Origin: Sapria himalayana
Taxonomy: Eukaryota > Streptophyta > Magnoliopsida > Malpighiales > Rafflesiaceae
NCBI GenBank assembly: GCA_029783825.1
Contig: JAREIK010003421.1
Location: 1,004,358 to 1,068,357 of the forward strand
Reading direction: 5' to 3'
DNA: 64,000 nucleotides
Shown: positions 11,882-26,147 of the stretch, piece by piece
How positions within the stretch are numbered: position 1 is the stretch's first letter
How the letters are laid out: each line of letters begins with the position of its first letter
The notes under the pieces: model-generated
Database searches by the model: none
What the model saw: the letters and a program-made list of their open reading frames with translations, nothing else
Told to the model about the DNA's origin: nothing
Translations under genes and position numbers: made by a program

Positions 11882-13328
11882 ATATCTAACAAAATCATCG
11901 ATTATAATTGAAATGTAATATTAGATATACATGACCAATCAACTTTCAAAATCCAAAAAAAAAATTACAAGATAATCAAATAGTATCATTAAATTACCAC
12001 AACCATCAAACAACATAAAAATTTATTAATTGCCATTATGTAAATAAATTTTTGTGAATGTAAGTGTTGGTCATGGGAACACATATACATGCACATAGGA
12101 ATAACACAACTAACAAAGTAAATAAGAAATTAACTCTCGTATATATGTGCTAGAGATGCCTGACAGGCTGCACGAACCATTTTTCAAAACCAAAACCAAT
12201 GTATGAGAAATTTTTTTATTGATTGTCCAAGTCATTTTGTTAAATCAATTGTACCGAAGTCATTTTTATTAAATTGTGATATAGCTAAGAAAACTAGTAG
12301 TTTTTTTAAAAAAAATTATTTTTACCCTCATACATTTATATAATATCATTTATTCAAATATTTTCTCACATTATTCTCTGGTTTTTATCTATTTTCTCTT
12401 TTTGACTTTCATAATTATTGAATTTATATTTCTTATATGAGCTTAAGATATCTAGTAAGTAACGATGATACAAGTGATCAACATCACAGATTTGTATTTA
12501 TATTTTATCATTTTATTTAATTTATCTATTCCTCCTACTTCTACTCTTTTTAGCTTTAGTTTATTTTAAATTAAAAATAAATCTTATATACCTAATGTTA
12601 AAAACTCTAAGATTGATGCATGAAATAATTTTAATATTATTGAAAATGATTAGACACCAAATCCTCAAATATTCCTACCTTTATGAGCAAAAAACTTTGG
12701 GTTCACATTGCTCATCTATGGTATGAGTTCACTTCAATATAATAAATAAGAAATATACTAGATGAGAGCTACAAATTTTAACTTAATATAAATATTGTAA
12801 AAATATATGTGATTACAAAAGTATTTGTAACATATATCAACTTATAAGGCATGAAGAACAATATTAAAAAATATATGATGTATTAGACTATAAGTTATTT
12901 CAACTAAGACTAACTAAAATAATCTAGTTTATCTTTGAAGACCCATTCACTTAAAATCAACTAATTTGAGACTTACACTAGAATTTAGAGAATATTCAAA
13001 ATTTGTATAGTTTATTCATAAATAAATCCAATAATGTTATCACGTAATTTCCAAGATAACATCTCATAATGACATAATAAATAATAAATTATTATAAAAT
13101 TAAAAATAATAATTAATAATTAAAATTTTAAAAATTATAGTGTTATTATATCCATGACTTTGGATGTATTGACTAATGATAAAGTATGTTAAGTGAAATA
13201 TTTCATGTTGGTTATGTTTCACAAATAATTAATTTAATAGCACAAATTGATACACACACACACTCACTCACTCACTCACTCACTCACACACTCACTCACT
13301 CACACACACAACACATATATACATATCT
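11882..13328. other. AT-rich sequence without a recognisable gene
   Basis: I see no coding pattern, RNA gene or clear repeat family here. It is AT-rich with many short A and T runs. It ends in a CA/CACT microsatellite just before the CACTA terminus. Confidence 0.6.
13252..13312. repeat. CA/CACT microsatellite
   Basis: Simple repeats of CA and CACT abut the left end of the CACTA element. They may have been present before insertion. Confidence 0.9.
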
Positions 13329-13341
13329 CACTACAAGAAAA
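13329..13341 (+). repeat. CACTA left terminal inverted repeat
   Basis: CACTACAAGAAAA, preceded by the TCT target duplication at 13326-13328. It pairs with 33869-33881. Confidence 0.93.
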
Positions 13342-13439
13342 TGTGCATTTAACTAGGAAATTTTAGTTGGGGATCAATCCATAGCTAAATTGTGAGGGAT
13401 TAGCTTGGGAATAGCAAGTGATTTATGATTTTTCATTGA

Positions 13440-14510
13440 AATAAAAATTTACAACGAATTAGAGATGGATTAGCGACGAAATATTTTTCGTCAATTTCGC
13501 TCAAGAAAGTGGGGAATTTAGCTATGGATTTAGCGACGGATTAGCGATGGATTAGCGACAGATTGGTGACAGAAATTTTTCGTAAATTTCACTCAAGAAA
13601 AACTAAGAATTTAGTGATGGATTTAGTGATGGATTAGTGACAAAAAATTTTCATAAATTTTACTCAAGAAAAGTGGGAAATTTAGAGACGAATTTAGCGA
13701 CGAATTTAGCGATGGAAAATTTTCATAAATTCTGCTCAAGGAAAATGGGGAATTTAGCGAGGTATTTAGCGACAAAATTTCCCTAGCTAATAAAATCTAG
13801 AATTTAGCAATGAAATTAGCAATGAATTTTTCCTAGCTAATAAAATCCATAATTTAGCGATGGATTTAGCGACGGAATTTTCCTATCTAATAAAATCCGA
13901 AGTTTAGCGATGGATTTTGTGAAGTATTTTCTCTAGCTAATAAAATCCATAATTTAGCGATGGATTTCCCCTAGCTAATAAAATCCTGAATATAGCTATG
14001 GATTTAAAGACAAAATTTTCCTAGCTAATAAAATATGCAATTTAGCTACAGATTTAGTGACAGAATTTTTCTAACTATTTACATCTGGAACATAGTGACA
14101 AATTTTAGTGACAAAATTCCCTAGCTAATTACATGCGGAACATAGCGATAGATTTTAGCGACAGAATTTTCCTAGCTAATTACACCCCGAAATAGTGCGA
14201 CAAATTTAGTGACTGAATTTCCTTAGCTAATTATATACTAAAATAGCAATCGATTATAGAGACAGAAATTTCCTAACCAAATACTTCTTGAAATATAGTG
14301 ACAAAACTTCCCTAGCCAATTACTTCCTAAATATAGCGACAAATTTTTGTGATAGATCTTCCCTAGCTAATTAAATCCAAAATATATCGATGGATTTAGC
14401 GACAAAACTTACATAGTTAATTAAATTCAGAATATAGTGATTGATTTAGTGACTCAACTTTCATAGCTAATTAAATCCCGAACATAGCGATGGAATTTTT
14501 CTAGCCAATA
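13440..14510. repeat. CACTA left subterminal repeat region
   Basis: A period of roughly 60 bp carries the phrases tttagcgatggattt, gacggaattttcc and ctagctaataaaatcc, repeated more than ten times with substitutions. Such subterminal repeats are known binding sites for TNPA-type proteins in En/Spm elements. The matching words appear inverted at the right end (33027-33868). They are not CRISPR-like, because there is no unique-spacer structure. Confidence 0.85.
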
Positions 14511-15677
14511 TTTAATTATTTAATTTTTTTAATTTATTATTAGTTTTAATATTTTATTTAATTTTATTTATTAAATGTATCTTAATGGTATATAGATGAG
14601 CAATCCTTGAAAGATACATTCTCCTCATAAAATCATTAAAAAATGATATTATAAATAAATAATTTAAAATAATAAAAATACAAAAATTATATTTATATTA
14701 AAAAGAACTAAAATAATTATTTTTATGATGTATTAATTTTTTAAAAAATTATACAAAAAATTTTTCTAAAATTTTTAATTGAGAAACTAAATAATTCGTA
14801 TTAAAGTAACATTAAAAAATGAATTCAATAAGTATAATAATTTTTTTTGATATTTTAAAAATTAAATTGACATACATTAAATTTTCCAACTAATATAAAT
14901 ATAAATTAATTTATTGTATGATAAAATAAAAAATATTTTCAAAAATATCTGAATTGACGAATAAACTAGTAAATATTATTATTATTATAAGTATAAAAAA
15001 ATTATGATTATAGAAAACTTTTAAAAAAATAAATAATACTAATTTTTAAAATCTTGAAATATAATAAAAATATAAATTTTTCAATAAAGATAAAAGAAAA
15101 TAAATTAATATTTATAAATAAATACATAGATGTTCGCTCCTACTAAAATTTATACAAATTAAATAATTGAGTAATATTTTTACAATTAGCTTTTAACATT
15201 AAGTTTTTATTAAAATAATAAATATAATTTTTTTTTAATTATCTTCTCACTTTAAGTAATTTTTTGAATTTTAAAAATTATTAATGATATCAAATAATAT
15301 GAAATTTTATGTCTTTAAAATTATTTCATATTATCTATTAAAAAATTAATATGAATTCTTAAAAATTTGTAACCATAAAATATAAATTTTTATATATTTT
15401 TTAATATTAAGAGTATTTTATAACTCTTAGGCGAGTGACTAGAAAACAAATTATCTTTTCATTTATGTCTTATTATATGAAGATTGTTAATTTTGTACCT
15501 ATTTGACATTTTTTTATAAGGCTAAACATATTTTTTTAATTGTTTATATACTTATTATTTAATTAATATTTTAATAAAAAATTGTAAGGTATTTGTTTTT
15601 CATGTGTACCTTGCTACACGCACATTAATTTTGTTGAAAAAAATTTTGATAATAAATAAATTTAATGAGTATTTTTG

Positions 15678-15731
<54 letters not shown>

Positions 15732-16080
15732 AATTTAATGTTTTAATAATTAAAAATATAAATATTTTCCTAATATATACATTCTATCTCTTGACGGTGA
15801 CGCATCTGTAACACATGAACCGAAGTCCTCTGCATTCCACCATCTATCTCTCGACACTGGCGCAACAAAATTTAATGGAGGTTTAAGTTTTAATTTGTTA
15901 TTGATTTGTGGTACATTTTATACATTTATTCTTCATCGATTATCTTGGATTGCTTAATTGAAGATTAAGCATTTTGATTCTTTTTTTTTCCGAAAATCTT
16001 CTTTAATCACCATGGTATGCTTGGATTGAGTATGTAAACTTATTCGTATACATACTTCATGCATTTGTGATATAATGTGT
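14511..16080. other. AT-rich CACTA interior, possible promoter side
   Basis: Long A/T-rich sequence with a (TA)n run at 15683-15727 and no credible ORF. At 15780-15875 there is a local rise in GC with a diverged repeat (ctatctcttgacggtgacgc and ctatctctcgacactggcgc). Its position could suit a promoter or leader, but nothing proves it. Confidence 0.4.
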
Positions 16081-16418
16081 ACTCATTGTGTGGATTTTGA
16101 TGGTGACGGTATACAAAAACAATATATAAATAGTATATATACTTATGTATGTTGACTTGATATCTACAAAAATAGTATACATCAATATGCATGTGTATTT
16201 TATACATAACTAGTAGACATACTTAGGTATGCCGACTTGATATCTACATAACTAGTATACATACTTAGGTATGCCGACTTGATATCTACATAACTAGTAT
16301 ACATTTATACATCAATATAAATAGTATACAGCCTTAGGTATGCCGACTTGATATCTACAAAAATAATATACATCAATATGCATGTGTATTTTATACATAA
16401 CTAGTATACATACTTAGG
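16080..16418. repeat. Minisatellite, left part
   Basis: Repeated units contain catacttaggtatgccgac, ttgatatctacataac and tagtatacat. The same array continues at 18401-18890, so the 2-kb mini-LINE between them was inserted into one array. Confidence 0.85.
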
Positions 16419-16484
16419 GAACACGATGGTGACCACCTCTGGTCATATCGTTACAATTCTGAAGAAGCCAATATCAAGTTGAAA

Positions 16485-16847
16485 ATGGAGCAATTTGATT
16501 TCTTAATGAATAAGAAATCATTTTCTCAACAATTCAAAGAAGTCGAGCAACTTTCATTGTCTTCTTCAGACATTTACGGGGAACAAAATGGGGAACCTCC
16601 AGTAGAGTTTTCCCCGACATACATAGCCATGCTGGCTGAAGCTCACAAGTTCACTCTTGTGGGCAAATTTTCACATGGGCGCCCTCAGATTGAAGATATT
16701 AGAGCTTTCTACTCATCATTGAAGCTCAAAGGCTTGATAAAAATTGGGATTCTGGATGCTAAGCACGTCCTTGTGCAACTGTTCATCGAAAAGGATTTTC
16801 ATAGAATTTGCTTGAAGAAAGTTTGGTATATATGGGTTATCCCATGA
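16485..16847 (+). pseudogene. DUF4283-like domain (LINE ORF1 type)
   Basis: The first ATG is at 16485. About 120 residues follow, including FTLVGKFSHGRP, IRAFYSSLKLKG, ILDAKHVLVQL, EKDFHRI and VWYI. This is the core of DUF4283 in LINE-derived and chimeric plant proteins (LVGKFSxGRP, ...LGLKG, ...D.RHVLIRL, ...DF.R...). After the stop at 16845 the expected continuation (YPMRVFRWMPAFSI) is readable in another frame, so a single frameshift ended the ORF. The role, by family, would be RNA binding. It lies 10 bp from the RNase H-like ORF. Confidence 0.72.
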
Positions 16848-16857
16848 GAGTTTTTAG

Positions 16858-17355
16858 ATGGATGCCAGCTTTCTCAATCAAATAGGAATCTCCTTTTGCC
16901 CCCAAAACATGGGTTTAGCAGGAGGAGGAGGAGCAGAAAGGGATTTTAAAGGTCAACTCATTTTAGCTTTTATGAGGCGCCACAAAGCCACATCTGCTCT
17001 CCATGCTGAAATTCTAGCATTGACGGATGGATTACGGGCCTGTAAAGCTAAAGGGTTAACTAATATGGACATTCAATTGGACTCTAAAATATTGGTAGAT
17101 TTAGTAAACAAAAAAAGAAGTATGTGGAAATACGAAGAAGAGTTAGAAAAAAATGGCCAATTAATAGAGTCCTTAAACACATCAACCAAACATATATACA
17201 AGGAAGCAAACGTATTGGCGGATAGGCTAGCCAAGGAAGGCAAAAACAAAGAATACCATGAATATGAGGAAGAGTCTCTACCAAACATACTTAAAAGTAT
17301 TATAAGGACGGATGAGAGAGAACTTCCATATATCAGAATAGTCAAGCTTAGTTAG
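16858..17355 (+). pseudogene. RNase H-like domain (RVT_3 type)
   Basis: This 165-codon frame contains GGGGAERDFKGQLILAF near residue 21, HAEILALTDGLRACKAKG near residue 46, the pair LDSKILVDLVNK, and KEANVLADRLAKEG near the end. These are the D/E/D/H-style segments of the RNase H fold (D...G...A.E..AL..GL..A, E.DS..LV, HI.RE.N..AD.LAK) found at the C-terminus of plant LINE ORF2 and in stand-alone copies. The first catalytic Asp lies in the altered join region and is not clear. The first codons (MDASFLNQ...) are out-of-frame DUF4283 sequence, so this ATG is probably not a native start. Confidence 0.72.
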
Positions 17356-17548
17356 CAGGGGCACTCACATAATTGCTAAATATGCAAGGTAAATAATATA
17401 AAAAGCTTAGTGTCACCCTAGTCCTGAGGGGTGGAGACAAAGAAAAGAGCTAGTCTAGGCTGGATTGTTTGCTTGTATTGCTTTATTTATTTTTTCTATT
17501 TGTAGTTTTGTAGCTCTTATATAAAATAGGGTAGGTCATATTCAAGAG

Positions 17549-17655
17549 TTTAGAAGGAGCTAATCAAGAGGGACTTGTGGTAAGTTAATATATAAATTAG
17601 TAGAAATCTAGTTAATGTTTTGCAGTTACAAAGCCCTCTATGAAAGAGCACCAAG
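17549..17655 (+). repeat. Direct repeat copy 1 in the mini-LINE 3' region
   Basis: A segment of about 105 bp beginning tttagaaggagctaatcaag is repeated at 17923-18028 with about 85% identity by eye. Each copy has a GTAAG-like and a TTTTGCAG-like word 46-47 bp apart, which is too close for a usual plant intron. Confidence 0.8.
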
Positions 17656-17922
17656 ATCAGAAGTAGCAAGAAACCAGCCATCGAACGAAGATGCAAAACA
17701 GACTAGACAAGTTGTATAGTCATTTTAGAGACTTGATTTGTTGGTTATTAAGCTTTTTAAGTGTATGGATGTGTTTGGAATTTGTTTGTGTAAGTCTTGG
17801 TCAAGAGCATGTAAAAGTGATGAGAGTCTATATGTGGAGGTTGGTCATGCGTTGAGTCACAGTCAAGTGTCAAAATGCTATAGTATAAAAGCTGGCTGGA
17901 ATAGAGGAGGTGGATCCATGCA

Positions 17923-18028
17923 TTTAGAAGGAGCTAATCAAGAGGGACTTGAGGTAAGGTAATATATAAATTTGTAGAACTCTAGTTATTTGTTTTGCAG
18001 TATCAAAACCCTTTATGGAATAACCACT
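17923..18028 (+). repeat. Direct repeat copy 2 in the mini-LINE 3' region
   Basis: Partner of 17549-17655, offset 374 bp. Upstream, near 17883, lies a TATAAAAG word. The role is unknown. Confidence 0.8.
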
Positions 18029-18400
18029 AGACGAAGCTTCAAATGAAATGATGCATGCTGAAGCATTGCTAAAAAGCTATACTCGAAAAAAATTATAGGA
18101 AAGAAGGTGCAGATGAGGGCAGGACAAAGGCAGAATATGGCTTCTCCTCTAGCTTCAAACAGTCGCGAAAGGATGGTACAAGTGGCCAGATAGATGCAGT
18201 GGGATAGCACAAGAACCCAATAAAATTTAGCAAATGGCAGTGACCAATAGATATAGTATAATAGCGATAATACTTTGTGATATTATTTGATTTCAAGAAA
18301 AGGTGTGAAAGGGGACATGGTAGAATATAACTTGTAAAAATGGTATTCCTCCTCCAAAAGAAAGGACTTTAATAATAATAAAACAAACTTCAAAAAAAAA

Positions 18401-18890
18401 ACTAATATACATACTTAGGTATGCCGACCTCATATCTACATAACTAGTATACATACTTAGGCATGCCGACCTCATATCTATATAACTAGTATACATACTT
18501 AGGTATGATTATTTGATATCTACATAACTAGTATACATTTATACATCGATATAAATAGTATACATACTTAGGTATGCCGACTTGATATCTACAAAAATAG
18601 TATACATCAATATGCATGTGTGTTTTATACATAACTAGTATTCATACTTAGGTATGCCTACTTGATATCTACATAACTAGTATACATTTATGCATCAATA
18701 TAAACATTATACATACTTAAGTATGCCGACTTGATATCTACAAAAACAGTATACATCAAATATGCATGTGTATTTTATACATAACTAGTATACATACTTA
18801 GATATGCCGACTTGATATCTACATAACTAGTATACATTTATACATCAATATAAACAGTATACATACTTAGGTATGCCGACATAACTATAT
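18401..18890. repeat. Minisatellite, right part
   Basis: Continues the 16080-16418 array: repeats of cttaggtatgccgacttgat, ctacataactagtatacat and ttatacatcaatataaac. Confidence 0.85.
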
Positions 18891-19104
18891 ATAAATAGTA
18901 TACAAAAATAGTATACATAAATATACGTGTATTTTAAATAAGTGTATTTAAACATAACTATACATCAATATGCATGAGTGATATAATTCGAATTTCTTAT
19001 ATTAGTGTATTTTAATATATATATATATATATATATAACTAAAAAAATAGTATACATACACATAATTATATATAAATTTAACTACGTATATTTAATATAC
19101 ATAT

Positions 19105-19166
<62 letters not shown>

Positions 19167-19521
19167 GTATGTATTTAACAATATATATATAAACATATTA
19201 CTATATATATATTTATTTATTTATTTATCTACATTAATATACATAACTATATATAAACAGTATACATAAACAGTATAAGGTATGTCGACTTGATATCAAC
19301 ATCAATATAAATAACTATATATAAACAGTATACATAAACAATATACAATAAACATAAGTGTATTTTATATGTGTATTTAAACATAACTATATATCAATAT
19401 GCATGTGTGATATGATTCGAATTTCTTATATAAGTGTATTTTACTATATCTATATAACTTTAAAAATAGTATACATAAACATTACTATATATAAATATAA
19501 CAAAGTATATTTAATATACAC

Positions 19522-19561
<40 letters not shown>

Positions 19562-19995
19562 CTATATATAAATGTATTTAACAATATGTATATCAACATA
19601 TTACTATATATAAATGTATTTATTTATATTAATATACATAACTATGCATTATATTATACATAAATAGTGTAAGGTATGCCGACTTGATATCTACATCAAT
19701 ATACATAACTATATACATAAACAATATGCATAAACATAAGTGTATTTTATATAAGTGTATCTAAACATAACTATACATCAATATGCATGCGTGATATAAT
19801 TCAAATTTCTTATATAAGTGTATTTTATTATATCTATAACTATAAAAATAGTATACATTAACATAACTATATATAAATATAATAAACAATATTTAATATA
19901 CAATTATACATACATACATATATATATATAACAATATGTATGTCAACATATTAATATATATAAATGTATTTATCTCCATCAATACCTATACATAC
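18891..19995. repeat. Satellite array, about 400-bp units
   Basis: Three tandem units of roughly 400 bp, each with aaggtatgycgacttgatat (about 18868, 19277 and 19672), then acatcaatatgcatg, then a (CA)n/(TA)n stretch, then aatgtatttaacaatat. The array embeds the word of the shorter minisatellite next door, so both share an origin. Spurious short ORFs come from low complexity. Confidence 0.75.
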
Positions 19996-22080
19996 TCATA
20001 TGTCAGAATATATATAATTACATGAAAAAATATATATAACTATATTTACAACATGTATAACTACATGCTTCATAAACTTAATATCTATTCATATCATTCA
20101 TCTCATTCATACATGTTTTTTTTGGATATTGTATAAATCTTTATCTATTTCCCATATATTTTAGGAACTTAAATTTAATTATTTCAATCTTAAATATTTT
20201 TTTATTATATTTTTATATGTTTGTATAAATCATTATGATTTAATATGTTTGGGGATTGTACTCTTGTTTCACTTAATATCATTTAACTAAAATTGGTTTC
20301 TAATAAAATGTTAATTTGTGAAAATTTATTTTGTAATTTTCAAAATAAATAACAATATGTTTGTGTAATGAATATTATAAAAAATTTCTAATATATATAT
20401 GTGATGTAGTTTCAATTTACAAATAAAAAACTTTAAAAATAAAATTTATGTACAAAATAAAATTTGCACCTCATAATATTCAATATGTTATATTTATTAT
20501 AAATAAATAATATTTGAAATGTGTCTATTTATTACAAAAAAAAATATTATAATGTATTACATTTAAAAAAAATTTAAAAAAATTATTTAAAAAAACAAAT
20601 TCTTATATTTATATGGTCATTTATATATTTTGAATAAAATAAAAAAATAATTACTCGTAGAAAAATATGCTCTTGTATTTATATGGTAATTTTTTTGTTT
20701 GAACATAATTAAAGAAATAATTAATTTTTACGAAATATTAAAGGCATGTATTTATATGCACTACATTATATTTGTTTGAATTTTGAAGTTTCTAAAAATT
20801 TATTAATAACAATAAATAATAGGTAGAAATTTATCATAGATATTAATATTTTAATAAAAAAAGTATATAGACAAACAAAAACAATATTATCTATTTATGA
20901 ACTATGTTTCCATTTTTAACATAATTGTAAAACCAAAATAATTTACAAATGTGTGAATTTCATTTATTTATATGAGTATAATGATAGTTATTTTAATATA
21001 TATATTAAAATAACAACTATTTGAATATAATAAAAGCTCATATATTTAATTCATAATTTTATTTTACGCATTAATATGCTTCACACACATGCACACGCAC
21101 ACGCACACACACACACACACACACATATTTGTTTAAATATAAAAAATTTATAATATTTTATAAATTTTGTACAATATTTAATATTTTATTTTAATTAAAT
21201 TTACAAAATCAAAAAATTTTAAATACATTTACACACACACACACACATAATAGTTTCATGTGTAACTTTAAAATTATATTATGTATATAAGTATATGTGT
21301 GTGTTTGTGTGGGTGTACAGTAGTATATGCATGCATACAAGTATATACACACTTCTTTAAAAATGTAGTTACATGTGTGAATATATATAAAAGTACAAAA
21401 ATGTGTTGCTGATATATAATGTATAGTAATGTATATAGATGTATAAATGTCTGTGTGTGTAGGGAAGTGTATAGGCACATATATATTTATGCATATATAT
21501 GTAAATATCAACATTAATTTAGAGAATAAAAATACTTGAGCACATAAATATTAACATGTTCCATAAATTCGTGAGAGTAGAAGCAAAAAGTAAAATTATT
21601 ACAAGATACAACTAATCTCCCATCTATAACACTTTGCCTCAAAATTTGATCAGAGTAATACTTGCAATGATAAAGGTTCATTCAATACTAATATCATGGA
21701 GTTACATTTTCATTCAATACTAATATCATGGAGTTACATTTTCATTCAATACTATAATTTGTTCAAATAAAAAAATCTATCTAATATCTTCTTCAACAAC
21801 TCTTCTATCTTTTTTTTCTAGTCTTGATAAACTATTTTAAATTTTGATTATATATACATTTCTTATTTAATATCTCTAGTTCAAACTATTGTAATAGTAA
21901 AATCCATCAAATCAATCTAGGGCTGGCATCTTACTTTTCTATGAGATATTTGATTATAGAATATTTAGTATATACTATGACTTAGGTCCCCACTAAATAT
22001 GATATTAATTTGCCAAAAGAAAAGATTGTTGATACAAGTTCTTTCTCTATAGTGGTGTAATTCAATTGGGAATTGTAGAG
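19996..22080. other. AT-rich CACTA interior with CA/TG microsatellites
   Basis: No credible gene. It contains (CA)n at 21080-21125 and 21229-21247, (TG)n around 21295-21320, and long A/T-rich runs. A short perfect tandem copy of about 31 bp (actaatatcatggagttaca...) occurs at 21690-21750. Confidence 0.6.
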
Positions 22081-22643
22081 TGTGATGTTATCATAGTATA
22101 TGATAACTATTTATAAATATTTGTATAACTATATAAAACTCTTCATAATTATATTTAACTATATTTGTAACTATGTAAACTATTTGTTTAACTATATTAA
22201 TAACTATATATAACTATTTTTTAAACTATATAATATTTTATAACTATATGAGTAATTCTATCTAACTATATTTTTAACAAAATATATCATATGTATAATA
22301 ATATATAACTATATAGAATTGTATTTTACTATACGTATATCTATAAAAATATTATATATAACTATATCTTTAACTACATACATATTTATAACTATGTGTA
22401 TAATTATATATAAATATTTGTATAACTATGTAATACTCTATATAATTAAATATAACTATATTTGTATCTATGTATACATACATGTATTCAGATAATTAAA
22501 TCTATATATTTATTTATAACTTTGTATATATTTATGTATAACTATTTATAACTACTTGTATGAATATATCTATATATAATTATATGTTTAACTATATATA
22601 ACTCTATTTTTAATTATATATACTATAGGTATAAGAACATATA

Positions 22644-23550
<907 letters not shown>

Positions 23551-25389
23551 TATAAGAACATATAACTATAAATAATTGTCTTTGACTATATGTATAATTA
23601 TAAAATATTATACATTACTATATTTAAAAATATAATTAACAACATATATTTAATATACATTTTTATATATTAGTATATAAAAATATATCTTACCATATAT
23701 ATACCTATAGATAACTATATGTATACATATATAAAATTATATAAAAAATATATATACCTACATGTATAAATATAAGTATAACTATATGTGTAACTATATG
23801 TATAACCATATGTAACTATATTTATAATTACATGTATAATAACATACAACATTATATTTAACTATATGTGTATAACTATGTATAAATATTTGTATAACTA
23901 TATATAAATATTTGTATAACTATATAACACTAAAACATTAAATATAACTATATTTATAACTATATATACATATATGTAAATCTATATATTTATTTATAAC
24001 TGTATATATTTATGTATAACTATTTGTATGAATATATTTATATATAACTATATGTTTAAATATATAAAAATATTAATAGCTATATATACTATATGTATAA
24101 TAACATATAACTATAAATAATTATATCTTATTATATATATAACTATAAAAGCTTTATACATAATAATATTTAAATATATAATTTACATCTTATATATAAT
24201 ATACATTTGTATATATTAGTATATAAAATGTATTTTACTATATCTATACCTATACATAACTATATGTATAACCACATGTAAGTATATTTATAATTACATG
24301 TATTAAAACATAAAACATTATGTTTAATTATATGTGTATAACTATATATAAATATTTGTAAAACTAAATAAAACTTTATATGATTAAATATAACTATATT
24401 TTTAACTAGTTTTACATATATGTATACATATATGTAAATCTTTATATTTGTTTATAACATTGTATATATTTATGTATAACTAAATATAACTACCTGTATG
24501 AATATATATGTATATATATATAACTAAATGTTTAACGAAATATAAATTTTTATAACTATATATATTATATGTATAATAACTTATAACTATAATTAATTCT
24601 ATCTTACTATATGTATAACTATAAAAACTGTATACATAACTATATTTAAATATATAATTAACAACATAAATTTAATATACATTTTTATATATTAGTATAA
24701 AAAATGTATTTTAGTATATCCATACCTATACATAACTACATGTATAAATATATGAAAGTATATGAAAAAATATATATACATACATGTATGAATATAAGTT
24801 TAACTATACGTGTAACTATATGTATAACCACATGTAACTATATTTATAATTATATGTATAAAAACATACAACATAATGTTTAACTATATGTGTATAACTA
24901 TATATAAATATTTGTATAACTATAAAAAACTCTATATAAATAAATATAATTATATTTTTAATTATGTATACATATATGTAAATCTATATAATTGTTTATA
25001 ACTTTGTATACATTTATTTATATTTACTTATAACTACTTGTATGCATATATCTATATATAATTATATGTTTACCTATATGTAACTATTTATAACTATATT
25101 TACTATATGTATCCTAACATATAATTATATATGGGATAATACTAATTTGATGCACTAACTTGAAATAAAATGACTAAAGATATAATATCAACAATATGCA
25201 AGTAGCATGAGAATGTCCATTGATCATGCTCATATATGGTATAATACAAATAAGGATCATACTTTTATCTAATCCCAGACCTTGGGCCTTAGGCTCAAAT
25301 ATGAAATTATGTATAACAAAAGATGTAATATTTGATAGATTTGTACAGAATAAATTTTATTTTCTTTTATATAATTCTTCATTCTAACA

Positions 25390-25860
25390 CTGCACTCTCT
25401 ATGTGTCTCTCTCTCCCTTACTAATTATTTCTGTCACTCTCTTCCTCTTTTTCTGTGTCACACTCTCTTTCTTGTTAATTTCTTTCTCGCTCTTCTTTCT
25501 TGCTTATTCTCTCTCTCTCTCTCCCTCCCCCTCTCTCTCTCCCTCTCTCCCTCTTTCTCTCTCTCTTTCTATCTCCCTTTCTCTTCCTCTCTCTCCCTCT
25601 CTCTCCCTCTCTCTCCCTCTCTCCCTCTCTCCCCCCTCTCTCTCCCTCTCTCCCTCTCTCTCCCCCCTCTCTTCCTCTTTCTCTTTCTCCCTCTCCCCCC
25701 CCTCTTTTCCTCTCTCTTTCTTTCACCATTTCTCTCCTCCTCTCTCTCTCTCGCCTTCTCTCTCCCTCTCCCCTCTCTTTCTCTCCCCCCATCTCCCCAT
25801 TTCTCTTCCCCTCTCTCTCCCCACCTTCTCTCTCTCTCTCTCTATCTCTCCCTCTCCTCC
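25390..25860. repeat. CT-rich polypyrimidine tract
   Basis: About 350-450 bp of nearly pure pyrimidine on the plus strand (ctctctccctctc-type). Long Ser/Leu/Pro and Arg/Glu/Gly frames on the two strands are artefacts. It lies about 300 bp upstream of the tnp2 pseudogene. Confidence 0.95.
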
Positions 25861-26147
25861 TTCAAACTTTAAATGTCTTTCTTTTTTCTTTCCTTTCTTG
25901 TGCATTATCATATTTTGCTCTATTTATCTAGTATTACTATGATATCTATTAATCTTTATCATGCTAAAATTTGCTCTATCTATTCATGTAGATTCTGCAA
26001 ACGTAGTGCCGTGATATTCATGATATTTAATTTTTAAATATTCATCTGTAAATAATTTTATTTAATTATTTGTATATTTTGAAGTAATAGAATGTTTTAT
26101 TCAAAATAATGATTGGGCATTATTTTGTGTAAATAAAATAGGGCAGA

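Larger units (their letters stand above)
16419..18400 (+). mobile_element. Mini-LINE (DUF4283 + RNase H) with poly(A), inside a minisatellite
   Basis: This 1.98-kb insertion ends in a run of nine A after ggactttaataataataaa, typical of a plant LINE tail. It interrupts the minisatellite: ACTAGTATACATACTTAGG (16400-16418) and ACTAATATACATACTTAGG (18401-18419) flank it. That word also recurs in the array, so the duplication alone is weak proof. It encodes a LINE ORF1-type DUF4283 domain followed at once by an RNase H domain, with no room for endonuclease or RT. It was probably mobilised by another LINE. Confidence 0.75.

Noticed and set aside
13440..14510. Regular repeat with alternating words, superficially like a CRISPR array
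   Set aside because: The repeats are degenerate with no unique spacers, sit at a CACTA terminus, and the genome is a plant.
17580..18000. Possible introns bounded by GTAAG...TTTTGCAG
   Set aside because: The two spans are only 46-47 bp, shorter than usual plant introns, and there is no reading frame on either side.
21209..21514. 101-codon minus-strand frame rich in Tyr/Ile/His
   Set aside because: It arises from CA/TG and TA microsatellites.
25403..25942. Long open frames (up to 179 codons) of Ser/Leu/Pro on + and Arg/Glu/Gly on -
   Set aside because: They translate a CT simple repeat, and all frames on both strands stay open for compositional reasons.
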